Of a stretch of DNA of 32,540 nt, positions 22,050 to 31,794 are shown piece after piece (the stretch's first letter is position 1; every line of letters begins with the position of its first letter). Both the position numbers and the translations under genes were made by a program. This DNA comes from an uncultured Paraburkholderia sp. (GTDB lineage: Bacteria; Pseudomonadota; Gammaproteobacteria; Burkholderiales; Burkholderiaceae), in assembly GCA_940747215.1 (NCBI GenBank), contig CALNWS010000053.1:1-32540 (forward strand), written 5' to 3'. The notes under the pieces were generated by a model. It made no database searches and was not told the DNA's origin. It saw only the letters and a list, made by a program, of their open reading frames with translations.

Positions 22050-22614
22050 TTACGCGTCCGCGCCTTCAGTCAGCGCGCGGATGGTCGGCAGATTGCGCCA
22101 GTAACTCTTCGCGTCCATACCACAGCCGAACACGTAACGGAACGGTCGGGCACTTCGAAGCCGCAATAGTCTGGACGCAGCGGCTTGGCCTTCGGAATGA
22201 TCTTCTCGCACAGCACGGCGCTCAGGAACCGCTTCGCGCCCATCGCGAGGATGCGGTCGCGGATCGCGGCCATCGTCTCGCCTTCGTCGAAAATGTCGTC
22301 GAGCACGAGCACCACGCGATCTTTCACCGACTCGGCCGGCGCCATGCGCCATTGCATCTCGGCACCGCCCTTGGTGGTGTTGCGGTAGCGCGTGAGGTGG
22401 ATGTAGTCGAACTCGACTGGGAAATCAAGGTGCGGCACAACAGCATGCCGGTGAACACCGCGGCACCGCCCATGACCGACAGGACGAGCGGAAAGTCTTC
22501 GCTCATTTCATTGCGGATGGCGGCCGCCATGCCGCTGATCGACGCGTTGACGTCCTCGGCCGAAACGATTTCTTCGGAGTGGCGAAAAATATGGAGAGCT
22601 TCTTCGCGGTTCAT
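22050..22614 (-). pseudogene. hpt: hypoxanthine phosphoribosyltransferase, broken by two frameshifts
   Basis: Hpt converts hypoxanthine (and guanine) with PRPP to IMP or GMP in purine salvage. The frame opens normally at 22614 (MNREEALHIFRHSEEIVSAE) to VMGGAAVFTGMLL. There two extra bases (a TG duplication near 22436-22440) shift it. The next frame carries PHLDFPVEFDYIHLTRYRNT and the PRPP-binding motif VVLVLDDIFDEGET. Near 22144-22146 one base is missing, and the third frame completes FRYVFGCGMDAKSYWRNLPT to the stop at 22050. All parts of a ~188-residue enzyme are present but in three frames, so the decay is recent. As written the product stops soon after residue 59 of the true frame. Confidence 0.9.
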
Positions 22615-22742
22615 GACGTCTGACTGGCGGTGACTGTATAAATAGTGTGGGTGAGAACAGCGGGGTGCGGAACAGCATAAATCCGGAAACTGCCGCGCGC
22701 CGTGTAATCACGAAACCGCGCGCACCGCCGTCTTGATCAAGC

Positions 22743-24110
22743 TTAGCGCATGCCTGGCAACATACCCTTCATGCCGCGCATCATCTTTTGCAGATTGCCA
22801 CCCTTGAGCTTCATCATCATGGTGCGCATCTGGTCGTACTGATTCAGCATGCGGTTGACTTCCTGCACCTGCACGCCCGCACCCGCGGCGATGCGGCGCT
22901 TGCGCGTAGCCTTGATGAGGTCGGGCTTGGCGCGCTCGAGCGGCGTCATGGAATTGATGATGCCTTCCATGCGGCGCATCTGCTTTTCCGCCTGGCTCAT
23001 GTCGGCACCGGCCGCAGCCTGCTGGAATTGCGCGGGCAGTTTGTCCATCAGCGACGAGAAGCCGCCCATGCCCTTCATTTGCGTGAGCTGCGCGCGGAAA
23101 TCGTTCAGGTCGAAGTCACCGCCTTTCTTGACCTTGTCGGCGAGTTTCTGCGCGGCCTGCACGTCCACGCCGCGTTGTGCTTCTTCGACGAGCGCGAGAA
23201 TGTCGCCCATGCCGAGAATCCGGTTCGCCATGCGATCCGGGTAGAACACTTCGAGGCCGTCGAGCTTTTCGGCGACGCCGATGAATTTGATCGGCTTGCC
23301 CGTGACGTGATGCACGGAAAGCGCGGCGCCGCCACGCGAGTCGCCGTCAAGCTTGGTGAGCACGACGCCGGTGAGCGACAAGGCGTCGCTAAATGCCTTG
23401 GCGGTGTTCATCGCGTCCTGACCCAGCATCGCGTCGACGACGAAGAGCGTCTCCGCCGGCTTCAGCGTGCTGTGCAGCGCGGCAATTTCCTGCATCATCG
23501 CTTCGTCGATACCGAGACGGCCGGCTGTGTCGACGAGCAGCACGTCGTGATAGTGGCGCTTGGCCCAATCCACGGCGGCGCGTGCGATGTCGACCGGCTT
23601 CTGGTCCGGTTCCGACGGGAAGAAATCTGCGCCGACTTGCTCAATCACCGTCTTCAACTGCGCGATAGCGGCAGGACGGTAGACGTCGCACGAAACGGTC
23701 AGCACCTTTTTCTTGTACTTCTCGCGCAGCAGTTTGGCGAGCTTGCCGACCGTGGTGGTTTTACCCGCGCCCTGCAGACCGGCCATCAGAATGACAGCAG
23801 GCGGCGTAACCGCGAGATTGAGTTCGGAAGCTTTGCCTTCGTAGTCGCCGCCGATCACCGCGGTCAGTTCGCGTTGCACCACGCCGACGAGCGCCTGACC
23901 CGGCGACAGGCTGCTGATCACCTCTTCGCCGAGCGCCTTTTCCTTTACCTTGGCGATGAACTCGCGCACGATGGGCAGCGCCACGTCCGCTTCGAGCAGC
24001 GCGAGGCGCACTTCGCGCAGCATTTCCTGAGTGTTCGCCTCGGTGAGCCGGGCTTCGCCGCGCAGCGTCTTGACGACGCGCGCCATCCGTTGAGTCAGAT
24101 TGTCGAGCAT
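22743..24110 (-). CDS. ffh: signal recognition particle protein Ffh (SRP54)
   Basis: Ffh binds 4.5S RNA and the signal sequences of nascent membrane proteins and docks on FtsY, feeding the Sec translocon. The 455-residue product has an N domain (MLDNLTQRMARVVKTLRGEA), a GTPase G domain (P-loop GLQGAGKTTTVGKLA, DVYRPAAIAQL, LLVDTAGRLGID, TKLDGDSRGGAALS), and a methionine-rich M domain (from about residue 300: FRAQLTQMKGMGGF, RMEGIINSMTPLE, then MMMKLKGGNLQKMMRGMKGM). No lesion is seen. It is divergent from the CcsA-like gene. Confidence 0.98.
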   Translation of the reverse strand: MLDNLTQRMARVVKTLRGEARLTEANTQEMLREVRLALLEADVALPIVREFIAKVKEKALGEEVISSLSPGQALVGVVQRELTAVIGGDYEGKASELNLAVTPPAVILMAGLQGAGKTTTVGKLAKLLREKYKKKVLTVSCDVYRPAAIAQLKTVIEQVGADFFPSEPDQKPVDIARAAVDWAKRHYHDVLLVDTAGRLGIDEAMMQEIAALHSTLKPAETLFVVDAMLGQDAMNTAKAFSDALSLTGVVLTKLDGDSRGGAALSVHHVTGKPIKFIGVAEKLDGLEVFYPDRMANRILGMGDILALVEEAQRGVDVQAAQKLADKVKKGGDFDLNDFRAQLTQMKGMGGFSSLMDKLPAQFQQAAAGADMSQAEKQMRRMEGIINSMTPLERAKPDLIKATRKRRIAAGAGVQVQEVNRMLNQYDQMRTMMMKLKGGNLQKMMRGMKGMLPGMR

Positions 24111-24191
24111 GGGGAGCGATGAACAGTGCGGCCCGGCGAGCGCGCGAAGTAGAAGACGTCGCGGAGTAGGAGCCTAGTGTAAACTTCGAAT

Positions 24192-25109
24192 ATGGATATT
24201 GTACTGTATGCTTTCACTGCGCTCCTCTACGGCGGTCTAGCCGTGGCAGGCTGGCGCTCGCACCGACACGCCACCGTGCGCCCCATGCTCGAGAGCGTGC
24301 CGCCCATGCCGGCCGCCGTGGGCGTGTCCGCCGCGTCGGGCATGAGCGCCGCGGGCCGCGCGCTGCTTTGCGTCGCGCTGCTCGCGCATGGCGTGCTGCT
24401 GCATACCACCATCTTTCCCCAGAACGCGATGGTGTTCGGATTCGCGTTCGCACTGTCGGCCATGTTCTGGCTCAGCGCGGGCATCTACTGGATCGAGAGC
24501 TTTTTCTTTCCGCTCGACGGCTTGCGTCTTCTCGTTCTGCCGCTCGCGTGCGTCGCGTCGCTCATGCCGCTCACATTCGGCGGCGTGCGCGTGCTGTCCT
24601 ATTCGGCCGCGCCGCTCTTCAAGCTACACTTCCTGATCGCGAACATCGCGTATGGTCTCTTTGCCATCGCCGCTTTACACGCCATTCTGATGCTGCTCGT
24701 CGAGCGTCGTTTGCACGCGATGCGCGGCGGTCTCGCGCAGCGGCATGGTACCGCAGCAGGTAACGGCTGGCTCTCCAACTGGCTCGATACGCTACCGCCG
24801 CTGCTTACATTGGAGAAACTGCTGTTCCGTCTGATCGGCGCGGGCTTCGTGCTGCTCACGCTCACGCTTCTCTCCGGCATCCTGTTCAGCGAACAACTCG
24901 TGGACCGCGCCTTGCGTCTGGACCACAAGACCGTGTTCGCGATTCTTTCCTGGGTGATGTTCGGCGCGCTACTAACCGCGCGCAAGGTTTCCGGCTGGCG
25001 CGGCCGTGCGGCATTACGCTGGGTGCTGGCGTCGTTCGTCGCGTTGTTGCTAGCGTACGTCGGCAGCCGTTTCGTTTTCGAGGTGCTGTTGCACCGCGCT
25101 GTAGTGTGA
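24192..25109 (+). CDS. CcsA/YpjD-type cytochrome c assembly family membrane protein
   Basis: The 305-residue protein is largely hydrophobic with about eight membrane segments, and matches the inner-membrane YpjD group of the CcsA/cytochrome c assembly family, the usual neighbour of ffh in proteobacteria. Conserved-looking blocks are HGVLLHTTIFPQNAMVFGFA, FKLHFLIANIAYGLFAIAAL and LLSGILFSEQLVDRALRLDH, with DHKTVFAILSW holding the His typical of the family. True CcsA proteins handle heme in cytochrome c biogenesis; the role of YpjD is unproven. It starts with ATG at 24192 and ends 7 bp before the PP0621-like gene. Confidence 0.88.
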   Translation: MDIVLYAFTALLYGGLAVAGWRSHRHATVRPMLESVPPMPAAVGVSAASGMSAAGRALLCVALLAHGVLLHTTIFPQNAMVFGFAFALSAMFWLSAGIYWIESFFFPLDGLRLLVLPLACVASLMPLTFGGVRVLSYSAAPLFKLHFLIANIAYGLFAIAALHAILMLLVERRLHAMRGGLAQRHGTAAGNGWLSNWLDTLPPLLTLEKLLFRLIGAGFVLLTLTLLSGILFSEQLVDRALRLDHKTVFAILSWVMFGALLTARKVSGWRGRAALRWVLASFVALLLAYVGSRFVFEVLLHRAVV

Positions 25110-25116
25110 GTGTCCC

Positions 25117-25421
25117 ATGCGACAAATCTTCCTTCTGATTCTTCTGTTCATCGTCGGCAACTGACTGGTGAAGGCGCTGCGTCGGCATGACGCAAATAAT
25201 GCGCAACGCACCGGCACGGGTGGCGATGCCGCCAATGCTCGCAACGCTGGCGCGAACGGTCGTGCCTCGGGCGCGGCGCAAACGCCGAGCCGATGATCCG
25301 CTGTGTGGAGTGCGGCGTGCATGCGCCGAAGAGCGACTCTGTGGTAGCAGGTCAGCCGTTCTGTTGCACCGCGCATGCGCAGCGTCACAGCGCGCGACCC
25401 ACCGGCCGCGACGCCCGATGA
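25117..25421 (+). pseudogene. PP0621-family small protein, broken by a stop codon and a frameshift
   Basis: The reading starts MRQIFLLILLFIVGN and stops at TGA (25162-25164), where a Trp codon is expected because the same frame continues LVKALRRHDANNAQ. That frame ends at 25280s in TPSR and the C-terminal zinc-like domain PMIRCVECGVHAPKSDS...AGQPFCCTAHAQRH lies in another phase starting near 25290, with two Cys pairs (CVEC and CC). The intact family is a ~100-residue membrane-anchored protein of unknown function between ypjD and ampD. The last codon overlaps the ampD start (ATGA at 25418-25421). Confidence 0.8.
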
Positions 25422-25988
25422 GCGACGCATTCACCGTCGACGCCGACGGTTGGGTCGCCGCTGCACGCAAGCTGCCGTCACCGAATTTCGAGGCGCGCCC
25501 CGAGGGCGCAGTGCCCACGCTCACCGTCGTTCACAACATCAGCTTGCCGCCGAGCTGTTCCTCAACACGTTCGACTGCGACGCGCATCCTTTTATTACGA
25601 CTCGCATCTGCGTAGCGTGCGCGTCTCGGCGCACTTCATCATTCATCGCGACGGCGCGCTCGAGCAGTTCGTGTCGTGCAACGAGCGCGCGTGGCACGCA
25701 GGTCCGTCGAATTTTTTCGGCCGCGAGCGCTGCAACGATTTCTCGATCGGCATCGAGCTTGAGGGCAGTGACACCACGGCCTTCGAAGCGGCACAGTACC
25801 GCACGCTCGGCGCACTCGTGCGCACATTGAAAGCGCGCTATCCGGTCGAAGCACGCGCGGGTCACTCCGACATCGCGCCTGCCCGCAAGACCGATCCCGG
25901 TCCGCATTTCGACTGGCAGCGTCTGCAGAGCGACACATCGCTTTCCGATCAGTATTTCCCCTATCTCAAGTTTTTCAAAACGCTGTAA
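25418..25988 (+). pseudogene. ampD: 1,6-anhydro-N-acetylmuramyl-L-alanine amidase AmpD, broken
   Basis: AmpD cleaves 1,6-anhydromuropeptides during cell-wall recycling; its loss in many Gram-negatives derepresses ampC beta-lactamase. The frame opens MSDAFTVDADGWVAAARKLP to TLTVVHNISLPP, including the first zinc-ligand His. Near 25549-25553 several codons are missing and the phase changes. AELFLNTFDCDAHPF follows, then one T is missing in the run at 25590-25593. The third phase carries YYDSHLRSVRVSAHFIIHRD, NERAWHAGPSNFFGRERCND and the catalytic end AGHSDIAPARKTDPGPHFDW. All active-site residues outside the deletion survive, but in three frames. ATG 25418 overlaps the preceding pseudogene's stop. 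Confidence 0.9.
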
Positions 25989-26106
25989 CGAGCCATCCCG
26001 AGAATTCGCGGCACGCGAGGAGAGCGAGGCAGCGCCTTGTTCTCCGGGGAGTCGGCTGCGCGCCGCGCTATCCAGAAGCCAAGACTTCGAACGCAAATAA
26101 AACGAT

Positions 26107-26134
26107 TTGACCTGTCTCGATTCTCCACTATACT
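26107..26134 (+). promoter_or_regulatory. sigma70 promoter of nrdA
   Basis: TTGACC (26107-26112) and TATACT (26129-26134) with a 16-bp spacer lie about 385 bp before the nrdA start, implying a leader near 375 bases. The -10 is covered by the first NrdR-like box. Confidence 0.6.
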
Positions 26135-26171
26135 TGGTACCATAAATTCGGTTTCTCACTATATCTTGTGG
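26126..26171 (+). promoter_or_regulatory. tandem NrdR-like boxes upstream of nrdA
   Basis: CACTATACTTGGT (from 26126) and CACTATATCTTGTG (from 26157) resemble the NrdR box and start 31 bp apart, about three helical turns. Paired boxes at this spacing overlapping the promoter are the known layout for NrdR, the nucleotide-sensing repressor of ribonucleotide reductase genes. The first box overlaps the -10 element. Confidence 0.65.
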
Positions 26172-26176
26172 CGTGT

Positions 26177-26209
26177 TGTGAATAACCGTGTGAATAACTG
26201 AGTGAATAA
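26177..26209 (+). promoter_or_regulatory. three DnaA-box-like direct repeats in the nrdA leader
   Basis: TGTGAATAA occurs at 26177-26185 and 26189-26197, and AGTGAATAA at 26201-26209, exactly 12 bp apart. The first two are perfect complements of the DnaA box TTATNCACA and the third has one mismatch. DnaA regulates nrdAB in E. coli. Here the boxes are downstream of the predicted start site, where bound DnaA could block elongation or act with NrdR. Confidence 0.55.
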
Positions 26210-26517
26210 GTGCGGCGCCCCGCTCTCCGAGCATGGTGCCGCAAGCTTTCTAGGGCAGCAAAAGATTTCCTGCGGCACAGCCGGCTGACCACCGGTGGTA
26301 TTCAGAAAAAGCATTCAGGAAAGGGGTATAGCAAGTGATCGCGACATGCATGTTGAAGACCGTCGTCAATTCGAATCAGGCTTCATCGCAGTCGCATCCC
26401 GCCAGCCGGCAGCGCCGGTCTCTTTCCTTCACCTCATCGCTTGCGCTCGCGCCGGCGCAGCGTTCGTTTTAATCCGCGGATCTTCCCGCACCATTTCCAG
26501 GACCAGGAGCTTTGCAC

Positions 26518-29481
26518 ATGCAAACCACCGACAACGTGACGACCCGTTTCGAGGGCTCACCGACTGGCCTGGCACAAGGCGCTCAGGCGCTCGCGCCGCA
26601 AGCGAGCTACGCCGACTACAAGGTGATTCGCCGTAACGGCAGCGTGGTGTCGTTCGAACCGTCGAAAATCGCCATCGCCGTGACGAAGGCATTCCTGGCC
26701 GTCAACGGTGGTCAGGGCGCGGCGTCGGCGCGTGTGCGCGAACTGGTCGAGCAACTCACGCAGAACGTGGTGCGCGCACTGCTGCGCAGCCGTCCGAACG
26801 GCGGCACATTCCATATCGAAGACATTCAGGATCAGGTCGAACTCGCGCTGATGCGCGGTGGCGAGCACAACGTCGCGCGCGCTTACGTGCTGTATCGCGA
26901 GAAGCGCACACAGGCCCGCGGTCACGACGAGCAGGCGGCAGCGCGCACGCCGGGTCTGAACGTCACGGACAACGGCGTCACGCGTCCGCTCGACATGGCT
27001 GCACTGCACGGCATCATCGAGTCGGCTTGTGCGAATCTGGGCGACGCCGTGAGCGCCGAGCCGATCGTCGCGGAAACGGTCAAGAATCTGTACGACGGCG
27101 TGCCGATGAGCCAAGTCTACGACTCGGCCATTCTCGCAGCGCGCACGATGATCGAAAAAGATCCGGCATACAGCCAGATCACCTCGCGCATCCTGCTGCA
27201 CACGATCCGCCGCGAAATCCTCGAAGAAGAAGTCACGCAAGCCGAAATGGGCGAGCGTTACGCCGAGTACTTCCCGAAGTTCATCAAGCGCGGCATCGGA
27301 GCCGGCCTGCTCGACGACAAGCTGCAGCAGTTCGACCTGAAGCGTCTCGGTGCCGCGCTCGATGCGAACCGCGACCTGCAGTTCGGCTATCTCGGTCTGC
27401 AAACGCTGTATGACCGCTACTTCCTGCATCACGACGGCATGCGTATCGAAATGCCGCAGGCATTCTTTATGCGCGTCGCGATGGGCCTGTCGCTGAACGA
27501 GATCGACCGCGAAGCGCGCGCGATCGAGTTCTACAACATCCTGTCGAGCTTCGACTTCATGTCGTCCACGCCGACGCTGTTCAACTCGGGCATGCACCGC
27601 TCGCAACTGTCGTCGTGCTATCTGACGACGGTCGACGACGACCTCGACGGCATCTACGAAGCGCTGAAGGAAAACGCGCTGCTGTCGAAGTTCGCCGGCG
27701 GTCTGGGCAACGACTGGACACGCGTGCGCGCACTCGGTTCGCACATCAAGGGCACCAACGGCAAGTCGCAAGGCGTCGTGCCGTTCCTGAAGGTCGTCAA
27801 CGACACGGCCGTGGCCGTGAACCAAGGCGGCAAGCGCAAGGGCGCAGTCTGCGCGTACTTGGAAACGTGGCACCTCGACATCGAGGAATTCCTCGAACTG
27901 CGTAAGAACACCGGCGACGACCGTCGTCGTACGCACGACATGAACACGGCGAACTGGATTCCCGATCTGTTCATGAAGCGCGTGATGGAAGGCGGCGAAT
28001 GGACGCTGTTCTCGCCGTCCACCTGCCCGGATCTGCACGACAAGTTCGGCGCGGAATTCGAAACGGCTTACACGTCTTACGAAGACAAGGTTGCTCACGG
28101 CGAGATCAAGCTGTTCAAGAAGATTCCGGCCGCGCAACTGTGGCGCAAGATGCTGGGCATGCTGTTCGAAACCGGCCACCCGTGGATCACGTTCAAGGAT
28201 CCGTGCAATGTGCGCTCGCCGCAACAGCACGTCGGCGTCGTCCACTCGTCGAACCTGTGCACGGAAATCACGCTGAACACGAGCGATGCTGAAATCGCCG
28301 TGTGCAACCTCGGCTCCGTGAACCTCGTCGCTCACCTGAAAGAACAGGCTGACGGCACGCTCGCACTCGACCACGACAAGCTGAAGCGCACCATCAGCGT
28401 GGCGATGCGCATGCTCGACAACGTGATCGACATCAACTACTACGCAGTCGCCAAGGCACGTAACTCGAACCTGAAGCACCGTCCGGTCGGCATGGGCATC
28501 ATGGGCTTCCAGGACTGCCTGCACCTGCTGCGCACGCCGTACGCGTCGGAAGAAGCCGTGAAGTTCGCCGACACGTCGATGGAAGCGGTTTGCTACTACG
28601 CCTACTACGCATCGACGGAACTCGCGGAAGAGCGCGGCCGTTACTCGAGCTATCGCGGCTCGCTGTGGGATCGTGGCATTCTCCCGCAAGACTCGGTGAA
28701 GCTGCTGGCCGAAGCGCGTGGCGGTTACGTAGAAGTCGACTCGAGCGAGTCGATGGACTGGACCGAACTGCGTTCGCGTATCGCTACGTACGGCATGCGC
28801 AACTCAAACTGCGTGGCGATCGCGCCGACGGCAACGATCTCGAACATCATCGGCGTTTCGGCATGTATCGAGCCGACGTTCCAGAACCTCTACGTGAAGT
28901 CGAACCTGTCGGGCGAATTCACGGTGGTGAACGACTACCTCGTGCGTGACCTGAAGACGCGCGGTCTGTGGGACGAAGTGATGGTCGCCGACCTGAAGTA
29001 CTTCGACGGCACGCTCTCGCGCATCGACCGTATTCCGGCCGACCTGCGTGCGATCTACGCCACGGCGTTCGAAGTCGATCCGAAGTGGCTGGTCGAAGCG
29101 GCGTCGCGTCGTCAGAAGTGGATCGACCAGGCGCAGTCGCTGAATATTTACATGGGCGGCGCATCGGGCAAGAAGCTCGACGAGATCTACAAGCTCGCAT
29201 GGGTTCGCGGTCTCAAGACCACGTACTACCTCCGCACGATGGCGGCGACGCACGTGGAGAAGTCGACGGTTACACACGGCGCACTGAATGCAGTGAGCTC
29301 GGGCGGTGAAGGTTCGGGCGGCGCAGGTGGTGCGAGCGGCGGCGCGTCGGGCAGCTTCGGCGTGAGTGGCGGTGCATCGTCGGGTGGTCTGCAGGCCCCA
29401 GCGGCAACACCGGAAGCAGATGGTCCGGTGTGCATGATGCGTCTTGGCGACCCTGGCTTCGACGAGTGCGAGGCTTGCCAG
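26518..29481 (+). CDS. nrdA: ribonucleoside-diphosphate reductase, class Ia, alpha subunit
   Basis: NrdA reduces ribonucleoside diphosphates to deoxyribonucleotides using a radical delivered by NrdB. The product is about 988 residues, longer than the E. coli protein (761) but normal for this genus. It has an N-terminal ATP-cone (YKVIRRNGSVVSFEPSKIAI; allosteric activity site) and the ten-stranded barrel with Cys367 (SSCYLTT), the radical Cys581 in NLCTEI with Glu583, and the partner Cys596 in VCNLGSVNL. VAIAPTATISNIIG is also present. Before the end is a glycine/serine-rich linker (about residues 925-960), then a C-terminal Cys pair CEAC (984 and 987) that re-reduces the active site. ATG 26518 follows AGGAG at 26505-26509; a TTG at 26512 is less likely. 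The stop codon ends at 29484. Confidence 0.97.
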
Positions 29482-29484
29482 TAA

Positions 29485-30119
29485 GCAGCAAGTTCATGGC
29501 AGGATTGCTGCTTGCTGACGGCTGTAGGTAATTACCCGGATGCAGCGAGCAGCGAAGCAGTAGCGAATGAGATGAGCGGTGCGGCAAGTCAGGATGAAGC
29601 AGCACCGCTCATCATGAATCAGCACAGCAACGCGAGCTACTCAGGCAGTCGGCAGCACGGACAAAGCGCTCGACATGAAGCGCACAGCACGCTTCGATCG
29701 ATGGCCGAGGCAACTAGCCAGCCCGAAGCATCGCTCGGCAATGCATTGAACTTCACCTGACCGACGCTGACGAACATGCAAACGCGCAAGTCATGCGAAT
29801 GCGAATACAAGGTGTCGGTGAAGCGGCAACGAAGATGCAACGCGAAAGCAACGCAGTCTCGAAGTAGTCGCAAGCGCGCTCCGCAATACAGTATAGATAG
29901 AGCAGCGAAACGTCGTATCGATACGTTGCTCTTCGATCTCGCGAAGCATGTTGAAGACACACGTTCAACACGCGTCACATGAGGTGATGCGCACACTCGG
30001 TTGAACAAAGTGTTGTATGAACGTAGCAACGCGAATCGAAAACAAGATTTTTCGCAAGCGAACTCTTTTATCGCTCGTGAAAAGATGGTAAAACCCGTTC
30101 TAAATTGATGGTGACATTT
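29485..30119. other. 635-bp region between nrdA and nrdB without a supported gene
   Basis: Short open frames occur on both strands (for example 29512-29760 plus), but none has a good start signal, recognisable motif or codon pattern like the neighbours. The DNA is less GC-rich towards its right end. A perfect inverted repeat TGTTGAA / TTCAACA with an 8-base spacer lies at 29949-29970, and a TATAGAT-like -10 candidate near 29893 could belong to an nrdB promoter. No terminator is seen after nrdA. Confidence 0.5.
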
Positions 30120-31352
30120 ATGCTCAACTGGGATGACGAGATCACTGCCGTAACTCCCTCGAGCGCTACGCAACCGAACGCGTTGCGCAACGCTGCGGGA
30201 TCGGCTGTCGGTTCGCAAGTCGGAACGCGTTCCGCTCCTCATGCTCCCTCGGCTCAAAAAGTCTTCGCGAACGACATCGCTGTCGCTCCCGCAACTTCCG
30301 TTGTTCATGCTTCCGGCACAGCTGTCGTTTCCGCAGCGCGAGTCAATGTCTCCGACAAGCGCATCATCAACGGCCAGACCGACGTCAATCAGTTGGTGCC
30401 GTTCAAATACAAGTGGGCTTGGGAAAAGTATCTGGCGGGTTGTGCCAACCACTGGATGCCGCAAGAAGTGAACATGTCGCGTGACATCGCCCTCTGGAAA
30501 AACCCGAACGGTCTGACCGAAGACGAGCGCCGCATCGTCAAGCGCAACTTGGGCTTCTTCGTGACGGCCGATTCCCTCGCCGCCAACAACATCGTGCTGG
30601 GCACCTACCGCCATATCACGGCGCCCGAATGCCGCCAGTTCCTGCTGCGCCAGGCGTTCGAAGAGGCGATCCACACGCACGCATACCAGTACATCGTCGA
30701 ATCTCTGGGTCTCGACGAAGGCGAAATCTTCAACGCGTATCACGAGGTTCCCTCGATCCGCGCGAAAGACGAATTCCTGATTCCGTACATCAATGTGCTG
30801 ACCGATCCGGGTTTCCAGACCGGCACGCTCGAAACCGATCAGACGCTGCTGCGCTCGCTGATCGTGTTCGCCTGCGTGATGGAAGGGCTCTTCTTCTACG
30901 TCGGCTTTACGCAAATCCTGGCGCTGGGTCGTCAGAACAAGATGACCGGCGCGGCCGAACAGTACCAATACATCCTGCGCGACGAGTCGATGCACTGCAA
31001 CTTCGGCATCGACCTAATCAACCAGATCAAACTCGAAAACCCGCAACTCTGGACGGCTGAGTTCCGCGCGGAAATCCGCGAGATCTTCCAGCAAGCGGTC
31101 GAACTCGAATATCGTTACGCAGAAGACACGATGCCGCGCGGGGTGCTCGGCCTCAATGCGTCGATGTTCAAGAGCTATCTGCGCTTCATCTGCAACCGCC
31201 GTTGTCAGCAGATCGGGACCGATCCGCTGTACCCGAACGAGGAAAACCCGTTCCCGTGGATGAGCGAGATGATCGACCTGAAGAAGGAACGCAACTTCTT
31301 CGAGACGCGAGTAACCGAATACCAGACTGGCGGCGCGTTGACTTGGGAGTAA
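30120..31352 (+). CDS. nrdB: ribonucleoside-diphosphate reductase, class Ia, beta subunit
   Basis: NrdB houses the di-iron centre and tyrosyl radical that NrdA needs. The 410-residue product starts [20 protein letters not shown], followed by a ~80-residue Ala/Ser/Thr-rich low-complexity stretch typical of the genus. The catalytic ferritin-like core then begins with [20 protein letters not shown]. Iron-ligand helices contain [31 protein letters not shown] and [20 protein letters not shown]. The C-terminus ([19 protein letters not shown]) is the peptide that docks into NrdA. ATG 30120 is chosen over an in-frame TTG at 30105 because MLNWDDE is the usual N-terminus; only a weak GGTGA precedes it. 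Confidence 0.96.
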   Translation: MLNWDDEITAVTPSSATQPNALRNAAGSAVGSQVGTRSAPHAPSAQKVFANDIAVAPATSVVHASGTAVVSAARVNVSDKRIINGQTDVNQLVPFKYKWAWEKYLAGCANHWMPQEVNMSRDIALWKNPNGLTEDERRIVKRNLGFFVTADSLAANNIVLGTYRHITAPECRQFLLRQAFEEAIHTHAYQYIVESLGLDEGEIFNAYHEVPSIRAKDEFLIPYINVLTDPGFQTGTLETDQTLLRSLIVFACVMEGLFFYVGFTQILALGRQNKMTGAAEQYQYILRDESMHCNFGIDLINQIKLENPQLWTAEFRAEIREIFQQAVELEYRYAEDTMPRGVLGLNASMFKSYLRFICNRRCQQIGTDPLYPNEENPFPWMSEMIDLKKERNFFETRVTEYQTGGALTWE

Positions 31353-31794
31353 TCCGGGTCCGTGTCGTAGATACATTCATCGATGGGGATGCCGCTGGCC
31401 ATCGCCGTGGCAATTTGTTTAGGAGCTGAACCGCCTGATGCAAAGCGTGCCCGGTGCGTCGCGTGCCTTCGCGGCCCACAACCATGACAGGCACTTTGCG
31501 AACCCTTCAGTGGGCTGGGCAAACTTCCCCCCCGGAAAAAGCCGCTGGCGTGATCACCGGCGGTTCGATCAAGCAATTCCGGTGCCGTACTCAGGCGCCG
31601 ACTTGATCTGGCACGCCGTGCCCAAGGGCACGGCGTGCCTTACCGCATTCATTAGCGTAAGCGCACAGCACCTGCGTACGCCGATGAATAGCCCGCTTCG
31701 TAGCGCGCGCCCTGAGAAACGTCCGCGGGAAGCGGGTTTTGACGAAGGGTGTAGTTTGAACCGACTCTCATCTGAAAACCTGAAGGAGAAAATG
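31353..31794. other. 440-bp region between nrdB and the H1-like gene, with a strong hairpin
   Basis: No convincing gene. An ATG at 31438 opens a frame continuous with the H1-like gene, but the intervening residues show no family features. The main structure is a 14-bp perfect inverted repeat, GGCACGCCGTGCCC (31610-31623) and GGGCACGGCGTGCC (31626-31639). It may end nrdB transcription or protect mRNA, though no T-run follows. Confidence 0.55.

Noticed and set aside
22788..24122. 444-codon plus-strand open frame opposite ffh
   Set aside because: Shadow of the intact, conserved ffh gene.
26557..28689. 710-codon open frame on the minus strand opposite nrdA
   Set aside because: Antisense shadow of nrdA caused by high GC at third positions; no motif or start signal.
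29637..30995. 452-codon minus-strand open frame across the nrdA-nrdB gap and nrdB
   Set aside because: Mostly antisense to nrdB; the part in the gap shows no domain and no ribosome binding site.
31438..31791. 118-residue in-frame N-terminal extension of the H1-like protein
   Set aside because: It crosses a 14-bp palindrome, lacks any family feature, and a good AAGGAG sits just before the ATG pair at 31792/31795.
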